From contig CM045729.1 of NCBI GenBank assembly GCA_024760905.1, forward strand, positions 82,546,550-82,610,549: DNA of 64,000 bases, in the 5' to 3' direction. The notes beneath the pieces were generated by a model. The model made no database searches, was not told the DNA's origin, and saw nothing but the letters and a program-made list of their open reading frames with translations. Of the stretch, positions 32,595 to 43,588 are shown piece by piece. The stretch's first letter is position 1, and each line of letters opens with the position of its first letter. This DNA is from Plotosus lineatus (lineage: Eukaryota; Chordata; Actinopteri; Siluriformes; Plotosidae). A program made the translations under genes and the position numbers.

Positions 32595-33572
32595 CAGTCG
32601 GCCCTCTACTTGCAAAAACCTCTGACTACGAAAAATCTAGGTTACGAAAAACCTTTTCCTGAATTCCCGTCCTCTGTATACAAAACAACTTCTTTTTACG
32701 AAAAACAACAAAAGCGCCACTGAAAAATTTAAACACACCATTAAAGCATTCAAACAATGCGCGAGTTGCTCTCTCTTTGGCTGTCCCCCCAACATCCCAC
32801 CCCGCTGGCCTCCCATTGGCCAGGAAGTAGCTGAACTGTACCCATTCCTTTACCCATACTTCCTGTTTGTCACACACATGAAGGAGAGTTGAACTGAAGG
32901 ACTGTTAGCTCGTGAGTTTTTTGAGAGTGATCATTGCAGCGTTATATTTCATGATCCATCATGGACCCCAAGAAAGTGATTCCCAATGACACCGGAAAGA
33001 AGAAGCAGGTTCCGTTATCAATCGAAGTGAAGCAGGAGATAATAAAAAATATGAAAGTGGGATGCAGCTGAGCGAAATCGCAAAGGAGTATGGCCAAAAC
33101 CTCTCTACAATCGGGACGGTATTGAAGCAGAAGGAGATCTTAAAAGCGGAGATACAGTGACGGAGGTGTTTATTTCGGAACAATATTGAAGCAGAAGGAG
33201 ACATTAAAAGCGGAGATACAGTGGCGGAGGCGATGATTTCGGAAAAAGCAACTGCAATATTTAAGGACCTCGTGAAGGAGGCTGGGGGTGAGGGTTCTTC
33301 AGACCTTTAAAGCGTTGGGCTTTAAAGCGTCGCATGGGTGATTTGAGAGATTTAAAAAAGGTAAATAATTTTCTTTTACTTTTAACACATTTCATGCATA
33401 TTTCATACCAGATTGATGGACTTTTATAATTTTTAAAGGGTTTATGGGGTAGTCTTGGGAGTCTTGGAACGAATCATGCATTTTACATGTAAAATGCACC
33501 TCTACTTACAAAAACCTCAGGTTACGAAAAAGGCACTGGAACTGATTAATTTTGGAAGTAGAGGGCTGACTG
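32595..33572 (+). mobile_element. PG-A pogo-type element, copy 3
   Basis: TA-CAGTCGGCCCTCTACTTG to GAAGTAGAGGGCTGACTG-TA, 978 bases. It contains the promoter block in forward order (32774-32830) and a remnant transposase start at 32961: MDPKKVIPNDTGKKKQVPL, then after a frameshift MQLSEIAKEYGQNLSTIGTV. That second piece reads as the helix-turn-helix of a pogo/Tigger-type transposase. The catalytic domain is deleted. This copy shows what PG-A derives from. Confidence 0.92.
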
Positions 33573-34010
33573 TATTTTGTAATAGAGCATGTCTTTTGTA
33601 ATAGAGTACATATTTTAGTATTAGAGAATGTATTTTGTAATAGAGTAGGTATTTTTGTAATAGGGTCGGTGTTTTTGTAATAGAGTAGGTAATTTAGTAT
33701 GAGAGAACGTATTTCTGTAACAGAGTAGGTATTTTTGTAACAGAGTAGGTATTTTAGTATTAGAGAATGTATTTTGTAATAGAGCAGGTATTTTTGGAAC
33801 AGGGTAGGCATTTTGGAATGGAGTAGGTGTTTTTGTAACAGAGAAGGTATTTTAGTAACAGAGTAGGTTTTTTTTTAATTGAGTGGGTATATTTTTAACA
33901 TAGTAGGTATTTTTGTAATAGGGTGGGTATTTTTGTAACAGCGTATGTAATTTAGTATTAGAGTAGGTAATTTAGTATTGGAGTAGGTATTTTTTGGAAC
34001 ATAGTAGGTA

Positions 34011-34913
34011 CAGACCCTCCCCGACTTATGTTTTAGTTAGGTTCCGGACGGCCGAACGTAAGGTGAAAAAAAAAAAACGTAAGTTGTTACTGTATGTTCC
34101 AGTGACGTACGACATTCATACTGTACTGTACATCCATAAATACCATTATCGTATCTCATAAAACACCCCTAATTCAATTATTATAAACATAACATTGTAA
34201 AATAATATCAAATATATCAAATACGATCAACATTAATTTGAAATAAATCAAATTCAAGCAAAATAATTTCAAATAGATAAATTTTAATCAAATCCACTAA
34301 TCAAATATCAACTATAGGATCAAGTGGTGAAAGTGGTTTGTGTTTGCTAGACATTTTGGACCATATTGAGTGTACTTTTGCTATTATGGGAGCGAAAAAG
34401 ACCCCACCACAGGCGGAGATCATTGAAAAACACGAACGAGGTGTGCGTTTGTGTGACTTAGCGTCCCAGTACCAGTACGCTAAGTCTACCATTGCTCCCA
34501 TCCTTAAGAACAATGAAGCTATTAAGGGTGCGTGTGTGGCTAAGGGTGTTTCCAAACAGTAGGCGTTTCCAAACACGCCTTCCAAACAGTAAGTCCCTCC
34601 CTCCCTCCTCCTCCCACTCCATTCCATCAAGCCATCAACTACCATCACAAAGGTAAATAAAACGACTTTATTATACAGTACAGTTTATTTCTTTAATTAC
34701 AATACAATAGCACATTTATTATACATAAAATAAGGTATATTTTTGTGTAGTTTTAAGGCTTATTTAGTAGAAAATTATGTTTTATGGGGACCTGGGAACG
34801 GATTATTCTCATTTTAATGGTTTCTTATGGGAAATAAATGTTCGGAAGACGAACTTTTCGCCTTACACACACTTTCTGGGAACCAATTATGTTCGTGAGC
34901 AGAGGTATCACTG
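34011..34913 (+). mobile_element. Pogo/Tigger-like element with transposase HTH remnant
   Basis: TA-CAGACCCTCCCCGACTTATG at the left; right end GAGCAGAGGTATCACTG-TA. The termini are only weakly inverted. At 34386 a frame opens MGAKKTPPQAEIIEKHERGV, then RLCDLASQYQYAKSTIAPIL and KNNEAIKGA. This is the N-terminal helix-turn-helix of pogo-type transposases and ends at a stop (34560). No DDE domain. A different family from PG-A and FB by its ends. Confidence 0.82.
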
Positions 34914-35126
34914 TAGGTATTTTTGTAACAGAGTAGGTATTTTGTAATAGAGTACAGTAGGCCCTTGACATTTGCGGGGGTTCGGTTCCGAGCCCTCCCG
35001 TGAATTGAGATAATCCGCAAGTTCTGTACCCGGAAATAAAACCCCATGTAAGTGCCGGAGTCGTCGTTCGGCCCCGTTCTGCCTGGGCCCATTGCTAGCT
35101 GGGGTGCGGCTTGCATTGAGCTGCCT

Positions 35127-38100
35127 TCTTCTTCTTTTCCTTTCGGCTATTCCCTTCAGGGGTTGCCACAGCAAATGATCTGCCTCCATCTCACCCTATC
35201 CTCTGCATCTTCTACTCTTACTCCAACTACCTTCATGTCCTCCTTCACCACATCCATAAATCTTCTCTTTGGTCTTCCTCTGGGCCTTCTGCCTGGTAGG
35301 TCCAACCTCAGCATCCTTCTTCTTCTTCTTCTTCTTTTCCTTTCGGCTGTTCCCTTCAGGGGTCGCCACAGCAAATGATCTTCCTCCATCTCACCCTATC
35401 CTTTGCATCTTCTACTTTTACTCCAACTACCTTCATGTCCTCCTTTACCACATCCATAAATCTTCTCTTTGGTCTTCCTCTGGGCCTTCTGCCTGGTAGT
35501 TCCAACCTCAGCATCCTACTACCAATATATTCACTATCCCTTCTCTGTACATGTCCAAACCATCTCAATCTAGCCTCTCTGACTTTGTCTCCAAAACATC
35601 TTACATGTGCTGTCCCTCTGATGTACTCATTCCTGATCCTATCCATCCTCGTTACTCCCAAAGAGAATCTCAACATTTTCAACTCTGCTACCTCCAGCTC
35701 TGCCTCCTGTCTTTCCCCCAGGGCCACTGTTTCTAAACCATACAACATCGCTGGCCTCATCACCATCTGGTACACTTTTCCCTTCATTCTTGCCGATACT
35801 CTCCTATCACACATCACACCGGACACTTTTCTCCATCCATTCCAACCTGCCTGCACACGCTTCTTCACCTCTGTTCCACACTCTCCATTGCTCTGGATTG
35901 TTGAGCCTAAGTACTTAAAATCCTCCACCTTCTTTATCTCTGCCCCCTGTAACCTCACCGTTCCTCTTGGGTCCTTGTCGTTCACACACATGTATTGTGT
36001 CTTACTGAAACTAACCTTCATTCCCCTTCTTTCCAGGGCATACCTCCACCTCTCTAGATTTTCCTCCACTTGTTCTCTGCTCTCACTATAGATCACGATG
36101 TTATCTGCGATAACACGTCAAACGTCACGATGTAACTCTTCTGTCACACCGACAGCACACCTCACCACTGTCTTACATCTCTCATACATGTCCTGCACCA
36201 CTATAACATACTTCTTTGCCACTCCAGACTTACTCATACAGTACCACAGTTCTTCTCTCGGCCATCCTGTGATATGCTTTCTCCAGATCCACAACGGCAC
36301 AATGCAGCTCCTTCTGACCTTCTCTGTACTTCTCTATTAACATCCTCAAGGCAAACACTGCATCTGTGGTGCTCTTTCTTGGCATGAAACCAAACTGTTG
36401 TTCACAAATGCTGCCCTCTGCCCTTAGTCTAGCTTCCACTATTCTTTCCCATAACTTCATTGTATGGCTCATCAACTTTATCCCTCTGTAGTTGCCACAA
36501 CTCTGTACATCTCCCTTGTTCTTAAAAATGAGCACCAGCACACTTCTCCTCCACTCCTCTGGCATCTACTCACTCTCTAGGACCTTGTTGAATGTTCTTG
36601 TCAGAAAATCTACTGTGACCTCTCCAAGACACTTCCATACCTCCACAGGTATATCATCAGGATCAACTGCCTTTCCATTCTTCATCCTCTTCAATGCCCT
36701 CCTCACTTCACCCTTACTAATCTTTGCTACTTCCTGGTCCTCAACGGTCACCTCTTCTACTCTTTTTTCTCTCTCATTTTCCTCATTCATTAGCTCTTCA
36801 AAGTACTCTTTCCATCTTCCCAGCACACTTCTGTCATCAGTCAATACATTTCCCTCTCTGTCCTTTATCAATCTAACTTGCTGCATGTCCTTCCCATCTC
36901 TATCTCTCTGCTGTGCCAACCTGTATAGATCATTTTCTCCCTCCTTACTGTCCAACCTATCATACAAGTCATTATACGCCCTCTTTTTGGCCTTTGCCAC
37001 TGCTACTTTCACCTTACGCTGTGTCTCCCTGTACTCCTGTTTGCTCTCTTCGGTCCTCTCAATGTCCCACTTCTTCTTAGCTAACCTTTTCCTTTGTAAA
37101 CACTCCTGTACTTCCTCATTCCACCACCAAGTCTCCTTCTCTACTTTCCTTCCAGAGGACACACCAAGTACTCTCCTACCTGTGTCCCTGATCACATTTG
37201 CTGTCATCTGGAAGCACTTCCTGGCCACCGAAAGCCTGTTTCAACTCCTCTTGAAGACAACAAGACACTCTTCCTTTTTCAGCTTCCACCACTTGTCTTC
37301 TGCTTTGCCTTTGCCTTCTTCACCTTCCTCACCATCAGCGTCATCCTGCATACCACCATCCTATGCCGTTTGGCAGCACTCTCACCCACTACTACTTTGC
37401 AGTCACTTACTTCCTTCAAATTACATTGCCTACACATGATGTAGTCTACCTGTGTGCTCCTACCTCCGCTTTTATAAGTCACCCTATGCTCCTGTTTCTT
37501 CTGGAAGAAAGTATTTACCACAGCCATTTCCATCCTTTTTGCAAAATCGATCAACATCTGTCCTTCTGTGTTCCTGTCCTGGATACCAAACCTGCCCATC
37601 ACTTCCTCATCCCCACTGTTGCCTGCACCAACATGTCCATTGAAGTCTGCACCAATGACCACTCTTTCACCTCTGGGGGTACTCTGCATCACTTCATCTA
37701 AGTCACTCCAGAATCTCTCCTTCTCTTTTAGCTCACATCCTGCCTGTGGGGCATAAGCACTAACAACATTGAGCATCACACCTTCAATTTCTAACTTGAG
37801 ACCCATCACTCTGTCTGACACTCTTTTCTAGAGCTAGAACATTCCTGACAAACCCCTCCTTCAAGATGACTCCTACTCTATTTCTCTTCCCATCCACACC
37901 ATGATAAAACAGCTTAAACCCTGCATCTAAGCTTTTAGCTTTGCTACCTTTCCACCTGGTCTCCTGAACACACAGTATGTCCACTTTCCTCCTCTGCATC
38001 ATGTCAGCCAACTCTCTATCTTTTCTTTGCATAGTTCCAACATTCAAAGTCCCTACTCTCAGTCCTAGACTCATGCCTTTCCTCTTCTCTCTCTGCCTAC

Positions 38101-38353
38101 GGACACGCCTCCCGCCTCTTCTTCTTCGACGTCTTCGACCAACAGTAGTCCAATTTCCATCAGCACCCTATGGCGGTTGTTGTTAATTCAGGCCTTGCCC
38201 GATCCGGTATGGATTTGTTTTTGATCATTTGCATGAGAATTTTGGCAGAAGTTTTACGCCGTATGCCCTTCCTGTCGCAACCCTCTGCATTTATCTGGGC
38301 TTGGGACCGGCGTGAAGGTGAACACTGGCTTGTGCCCCCCTCACGGCTGCATT
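35127..38353 (-). mobile_element. RTE-type LINE, about 3.2 kb with target duplication
   Basis: Flanked by the 17-base duplication CTTGCATTGAGCTGCCT (35110-35126 and 38354-38370), so both ends are preserved. Sense is minus: 5' UTR (about 38353-38075), endonuclease, reverse transcriptase, 3' UTR and a GAAGAAGAAG-type tail. The 3' end is present twice in tandem (35127-35325 and 35326-35530), joined by a (CTT)n stretch. This is the likely partner family for RTE-tailed SINEs. Confidence 0.93.
35356..38074 (-). pseudogene. RTE endonuclease/reverse transcriptase ORF, broken
   Basis: The endonuclease starts at 38074 (MSLGLRVGTLNVGTMQRKDR) with LCVQETRWKG, then after a frameshift near 37810 GADFNGHVGAGN and RSTQVDYIMCRQ. 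The reverse transcriptase frame from 37228 runs through a linker, MKNGKAVDPDDIPVEVWKCL, an in-frame stop at 36566, and PEEWRRSVLVLIFKNKG with GCGNYRGI-like SCGNYRGIKLMSHTMKLWER. After further frameshifts the active-site region reads ADNIVIYSES instead of the usual ADD, so the second catalytic Asp is lost. The C-terminal domain (36096-35356) is open: LGSTIQSNGECGTEVKKRVQ, RRLRGRP-like GRRPRGRPKRRFMD. No longer functional. Confidence 0.92.
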
Positions 38354-39773
38354 CTTGCATTGAGCTGCCTACCATAGCATATTAGCTCTGCTTAGTTATA
38401 CACGCTCGAAGATACTCCGATGAGCTGTAGTATAATCGACCGTCATAGACGAGCATAGTGCAAAACATGAACAAACAAAACTACAAATAAAACAAATTCA
38501 AACAAAGAAACAATTTGACCCTGAAAACTCCATGACGTCGTTCTCTGGGCAGTGCCATCTTGGAGACGTCAACTCCAAGTTCAATGTGAAAGGACATGAA
38601 GCGTACTGTAATAAAGGTTATCCTTTTGGTATCGTTTGTTAAACATGCTACAGAACATAAAATCTCACGCATAAACATGAACTTAGGTACTGTACTGGAA
38701 TAATAATTGAAAAATATTTTAATATAACAGTTCAGAAAAAAAACGTCGTTTCTCAGGAGAAAGTCTTATTTCTTCAGAAGACATCCAGTTTTTTCTATCG
38801 CTTAGCCAGAGAAGACATTTGAGTGGTATCATTGAGCTTAACTGGTAATTAAAACACACACAAAAAACGAGGCTCATTGAAAACCTGTGTGCGAATGAGA
38901 AAAAAGGGGTGGGATATCAGCTAAACCAATCAGGAGAAAGGAGGACAGCCATTGGCTGAATTTGAATCACATGCCAGTTTCTCGGCAGTCAGTGAATACT
39001 CAAATCGTGGATGCAAAACTGCGAAGATACTGTATGAAATATAGTATTAGAGACTGTATTTTTGTAATAGCATAGCTATTTTTGTAACAGAGTATGTAAT
39101 GTATTAGAGTGGGTAATTTAGTATTACAGTAGGTATTTTTCAAATAGAGGAGGTCTTTTTGTAACAGAGTAGGTATTTTTTAACGGAGTAGGCATTTTTG
39201 GAACAGAGTAGGTATTTTGTAATCGGGTAGCTATTTTGTAATAGAGTAAGGTTTTTTTTTTAATTAAGTAGGTATTGTTTTAACAGAGTAGGTATTTTTG
39301 TCACAGAGTGGGTAATTTAGTATTAGAGAATGTATTTTTGTTACAGAGTAGGTATTTTTGTAACAGAGTAGGTATTTTTGTAACAGGGTAGTTATTTTTG
39401 ACATAAACTAGTTATTTTATTCGTAGAGTAGGTATTTTTGTAATAGAGTATGTTTTTTCATGTGCTGGAATTTAAGACATGAACTTTTCTTCTGTGACTG
39501 TAACTCACAGGTTTTGAAGTTTTTATATGATCAGGACTGGGTAGACTTGCTACTTTGCAAGTTTGCATCCTATACTATGCCAGCATGCAATTGTACACGT
39601 GTGTAAGTGTACGAGATTTCATTCACCAATTATGATGATTGTTTACATTTAATTTTAACTGAACCCTAATGTTGTGAAAGTACTCCATAATTACAATACA
39701 GACCAAAAACATTTAGACTATTGTGTAAAATAATATTATTTCTGTACCATGTACCATTTATTAATAACAACAA

Positions 39774-39775
39774 CA

Positions 39776-39809
<34 letters not shown>

Positions 39810-39820
39810 TATTATTATTA

Positions 39821-39862
<42 letters not shown>
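39774..39862. repeat. (AAT)n-(ATT)n inverted trinucleotide repeat
   Basis: About 10 AAT units are followed directly by about 18 ATT units with one ATTGTT interruption. The two halves are reverse complements, so the transcript could form a long hairpin. It ends 109 bases before exon B. Confidence 0.95.
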
Positions 39863-39864
<2 letters not shown>

Positions 39865-39971
39865 CTAATAATAATGTACCATCTGTTAGATGTAGTAATA
39901 TACCATCTGTTAGATATAGTAATATTCAGCAATAATAAATGTAATAATTTGTGTTTGTTCTGTCATTGCAG

Positions 39972-40130
39972 ATGAAAGTGGTGATGAAGAGGACATGCTC
40001 AAACCAGTGATGGTGTATATTCATGGTGGCTCTTATGTTGAAGGAACAGCGAACGTGATTGATGGAAGTGTCCTCGCCAGCTACGGCGATGTCATTGTTG
40101 TCACTGTCAACTACCGACTGGGAGTTTTAG
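39972..40130 (+). CDS. nlgn4x: Neuroligin (neuroligin 4-like), second coding exon
   Basis: 159 bases, acceptor TTCTGTCATTGCAG and donor TTTTAG|GTACAG, phase 1 on both sides. Read in continuation of exon A it encodes [11 protein letters not shown], then [20 protein letters not shown] and [20 protein letters not shown]. This is the segment before splice-site-A-type junctions, with the IHGGSY(M/V)EGT loop that corresponds to the oxyanion-hole region of acetylcholinesterase (non-catalytic in neuroligins). The GTAN where most vertebrate neuroligins have GTGN, and the acidic insert ESGDEED, look somewhat divergent. The frame is open. The next exon (expected to start FLSTGDQAAKGN) is not found downstream in the window. 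Confidence 0.92.
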
Positions 40131-40282
40131 GTACAGACTTTAACTAATCTGAGATACATATTGTAACTTTTCTTAGTTTAGGTACTTTTTTTACTATATT
40201 TTTGATACATGCTTTTTTTTTTTTTTTTTTTTTTTGAGCTGCATACTTTTTCATTTTTATGAACTTACTTTAGGGATGGGTT

Positions 40283-40480
40283 CAAGTTATGGCTTGGGTG
40301 TGACAGTGTGGAGTTTGCATATTCTCCCATGTCTGTGTGGATTTTCTCAGGGTACTCCAGTTTCTTCCTACAGTCCAAAACACATTACATGCACAATTGG
40401 TGATTGACTGTTCCAAATTAGCCCTGTATTTCACTTTGATTGGCTGTTCGTGTGTATTGATTCTGAACACTGCATGTGAA
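40283..40480 (+). repeat. V-SINE-like body fragment
   Basis: GTGTGGAGTTTGCATATTCT, CCATGTCTGTGTGGATTTTC and CAGTCCAAAACACATTACAT are the standard central body. The head and tail are decayed. A T run of about 26 precedes it at 40210-40236. Confidence 0.75.
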
Positions 40481-40605
40481 AATGTGAAATGTTATGTGTT
40501 TGTCTCTCTGTAACTGTATCTGTCCCTATCTATTACTTTCACTTCATTAATCTAGAGAAAATAGTGGCTTTTTCTAGTTGATTTACTATCTACACCAGGG
40601 GTCCC

Positions 40606-41503
40606 CAACCACCTAATCATTTTGTGTCGGGCCGCAAAGACACAAAGAATGAATAATCGTGATTAATATATATATATTTATTTGCTCTACCAAAAAGTAT
40701 TGAGCACTCTCCTACGGAAGGATCTACTCAGAAAATCCTATATATATATATATATATATAAGTTTTGCTTCCTGGTGTCTTATTTTGAAAGACAAACACT
40801 TCCGCCCTCGACTGAGACAGCAGAAGGGTCACAGACTGCCTGCAAAAGAAAAGCTGCAATTCAAAGAAAGTAGTCGGCCCCCTACTTACGAAACCTCTGG
40901 GTACGAAAACTCCGGGTTACGAAAAACATTTTCCTAAGTTTTCATCCTCTGTATATGAAAACAACCCCCTCTTATGAAAAGCGCCAAACACGCCATTCAA
41001 AATTCTAACGTGCCAATCAAAATTCAAACCATGCGCAAGTTGCTCTCTCATTGGCTGTCTCCCAACAATGGGAGGCCAGCGAGGCAGCTGACCTGTAACC
41101 ATACTTCCTGTACCCATACTTCCGGTTTGTCACACATGTGAGAGAGGAGAGTTCAACAGGAATGTTGGCTCGTGAGTTCTTTTTGAGAGATCATTGCAGT
41201 GTTGTATTTCGTTATCCATCATGGACCCGGACAATACTGAAAAGCGGAAATACAGTGACAGAGGCGATTATTTCGGCACGATATTGAAGCAGAAGGAGCA
41301 TGGAAACAGAGTGCTCCGTGGTACAAGACCTCCGATCTCGCAAGAAAGAAAGTTAATATTGAATCAGGACCACTGATCTTTCAAACAGGTGCTGTAATTC
41401 CGCTTTAAATACAACATCCCATCCATTTAAACATTTACATGGAATTGGTCCATCAGTTGCGTGTCGCGTGTGGGCGGAGCCCGCATTCGGCAAAACACAC
41501 CAG

Positions 41504-41592
<89 letters not shown>

Positions 41593-41896
41593 CTTGAGAG
41601 AGACTGCGTACAGAGTCAGTCAGAGATGAAAGGAGGCTTAACTCTTTCAAGAGAGCAAATTGCAGTTAACTTTGGTTTTTTAAGTTGTTTAATTCAGTTA
41701 ATGTTTAATAAATGTGGCGCGCTCCGCTGAATGTGAGCAAAACGTGGCTCATCCAGACCTCTGATCCCTCAAGGAAACGAGTTAATGTTGAATCTGGACC
41801 TCCGATCTGTCAAGCAGGGAATCAGAGCCCGCATTCAGCGGAGTGGTTCACAATACACAAATGTCAGAGAGGTGTATTGTGTATTATGTAATGTGT

Positions 41897-41965
<69 letters not shown>

Positions 41966-42413
41966 CAGAGACAGAGAGATAGAGAGAGAGAGACAGTGTT
42001 TTGTGTGTGTGTGTGTGTTTAATAAATAATTTTCTTTTACTTTTAACACATATTTCATGCATATTCCATACAAAATTGGTGTACTTTTATCATTTTTAAA
42101 GGGTTTATGGGGTAGTCTTGGGAACCTTAGAACGAATCAGGCGTTTTACACGTAAAATGTGCCTCTACTTACGAAACCTCCACGTTACGAAAAAGCCTCT
42201 GGAATGGATTAATTTTGTAAGTAGGGGGCCGACTGTACCAAGATTAGTATCTGAGTTACGGCTTCATCGCAACAGGAAATTGTTTATATTATTAACAACA
42301 AAATTATTATATTGTAAACACACACACACACACACACTCACATACACCCCGATCCGTGGTATAATTGTCAAGCCTTGATCAGTCTGCGGTGATTAAAATG
42401 TTGGGGACCACTG
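40606..42413. mobile_element. hAT element hosting PG-A copy 4
   Basis: Ends CAGGGGTCCCCAACCACCTA and AATGTTGGGGACCACTG. Target duplications ATCTACAC (40598-40605) and ATCCACAC (42414-42421) match at 7 of 8. Without the nested PG-A it is about 440 bases, so non-autonomous. It lies in the intron 475 bases after exon B. Confidence 0.9.
40873..42235 (+). mobile_element. PG-A pogo-type element, copy 4 (nested in hAT)
   Basis: Left end TA-(C lost)-GTCGGCCCCCTACTTACG; right end AAGTAGGGGGCCGACTG-TA. Contains a transposase-start remnant at 41221 (MDPDNTEKRKYSDRG), a decayed CCAAT block (41047-41090), a (GT)n-(GA)n repeat at 41510-41592 and another at 41899-42017. Confidence 0.92.
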
Positions 42414-43260
42414 ATCCACACTATATTTTGTTTTTGTTTCTGTTGTTGTTGTTGTTCGTCCTTCGAGGTCGAAGATGACCATGGCTTTTTTTTCGATGTT
42501 CTGCGGTATGAGTGAAATCATGACTTGCACTTGATTTGGATTTAAGTGAGTGAGGGTCGCGCAGATCGTCAGCCTCTTTCTCTTGTCCCGGTCTATCTTA
42601 GTCTGACGGCATGACATAGTCCAGACAGCTGGAGATAGGTCAGGATGCAATGGATGGCCAGCAGTGTCCTGTGTGTCTCACTGTGCCCTGGTCGCGCTTG
42701 ACGACGCTTTGCTGGGTCCGCCTTCTTGTCTCCTGATCTAATTCAGTGCTTTCTTCAACACACAATTAGCCAGATCTAGTCTTCGCATGCATAGTTAGAC
42801 AGAGCGTACTCTTACCAACTGCCTGTGGCATGCATACATGACACTGGAGACTCATGGTCGCTGGGACGCTTAACATCACAGTTCCAAAAGACCTTCCCAC
42901 TGCCATTAGGCTGGATAGTTCTACTTCAACAACGCCAAGAAGATTATTGAACTACCACTATTGAATGAGTTGTTTAAATAGATGGTCTGTGTTCCTATCT
43001 GCTACAAATGTCTCGTGTGTTTCTATAGCGGGGGATACCTTCACTATATACTTTCTGGGTCCCACCCCCAATTCACACCTTAAGGAAGCCCTAAACTACA
43101 GCTGATTAAGCACTACAGAACCGGCTAAGAATCCTATACTTAAAAATCCTAGTAACAACAACCAAGTCCAACTAAAGAAAGTAGACAGTAATACAAAAGT
43201 CAAAATCCTATATCACCAGAGAAGTAATCCAGAACTTAAAGTACACTGTATTACACTAGT

Positions 43261-43560
43261 GGGCAGTGGTAGCCCAGTGATAAGGAGCTGGATTACCGAC
43301 CTCGTTGCTGTCCCCCCAATGCAGCTTAACTGTGTTACCAAAGGCCGCCCATGTCTTTTATGGTTCATATAAAACAACCACTGATGACGTTCATCAACAG
43401 GAGCTGCATAGCCGTCAGCGTGTTTCTGCCCTGTCATGGCCTGGCAAACCCTCCAGGGTGTACTCTGCCCTTGCCCAGAGTCGACTGAGATTGCCACAAG
43501 CTGCCCCGCGAACCTAATTAGGATTAAGCGGTGTAGAGAATGGAAACACGAATGAATGAA
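43261..43560 (+). repeat. dual-SINE, L2-tailed copy
   Basis: Head GGCAGTGGTAGCCCAGTGAT with the B-box region deleted. Body TTACCAAAGGCCGCCCATG, GCCGTCAGCGTGTTTCTGCC, then the L2-type tail ending CGAACCTAATTAGGATTAAG and (GAAT)n. Confidence 0.9.
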
Positions 43561-43588
43561 TATACTATACTAGATGAAGTACACCAAA

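Larger units (their letters stand above)
34955..39032 (-). mobile_element. FB foldback transposon, copy 6 (reverse, hosting RTE)
   Basis: TA-CAGTAGGCCCTTGACATTTG at 34955 and GCGAAGATACTG-TA at 39032, where part of the terminus (TTCAAGGGCC) is deleted. The FB halves 34955-35126 and 38354-39032 are separated by a complete RTE insertion at 35127-38353. The right arm is largely lost and the left arm is present. Confidence 0.9.
28856..39460. repeat. 20-bp minisatellite broken by transposons
   Basis: Unit GTAGGTATTTTAGTAAGGGA (20 bases, variable). Seven blocks remain: 28856-29009, 30767-30987, 31346-31739, 32096-32592, 33575-34008, 34916-34952 and 39036-39460. Together they are about 2.2 kb, separated by 8.4 kb of insertions (FB, two SINEs, PG-A, another pogo element, FB with RTE). 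The unit drifts from ...TTTTAGTAAGGGA in the left blocks to ...TTTTTGTAACAGA in the right ones. Each unit offers TA dinucleotides, the target of pogo elements. Confidence 0.93.
14886..39971 (+). other. Neuroligin intron between exons A and B (25,086 bases)
   Basis: Begins GTAAAG and ends TGTCATTGCAG. The two exons join in phase 1 (AAG|ATG giving an aspartate codon across the junction). Most of the intron is repeats, listed separately. Stretches with nothing recognised: 14886-15572, 16836-17205, 18367-18714, 19051-19729, 20346-20701, 26899-27121, 27980-28671, 28766-28855 and 39461-39773. Confidence 0.9.

Noticed and set aside
35375..37439. Plus-strand frames of 238 and 315 codons (35375-36091, 36492-37439)
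   Set aside because: They are the antisense of the RTE reverse transcriptase frame; the minus strand holds the recognisable motifs.
28856..39460. Regularly spaced 20-bp repeats resembling a CRISPR array
   Set aside because: The repeats are head-to-tail without unique spacers, drift in sequence, and lie in a vertebrate intron.
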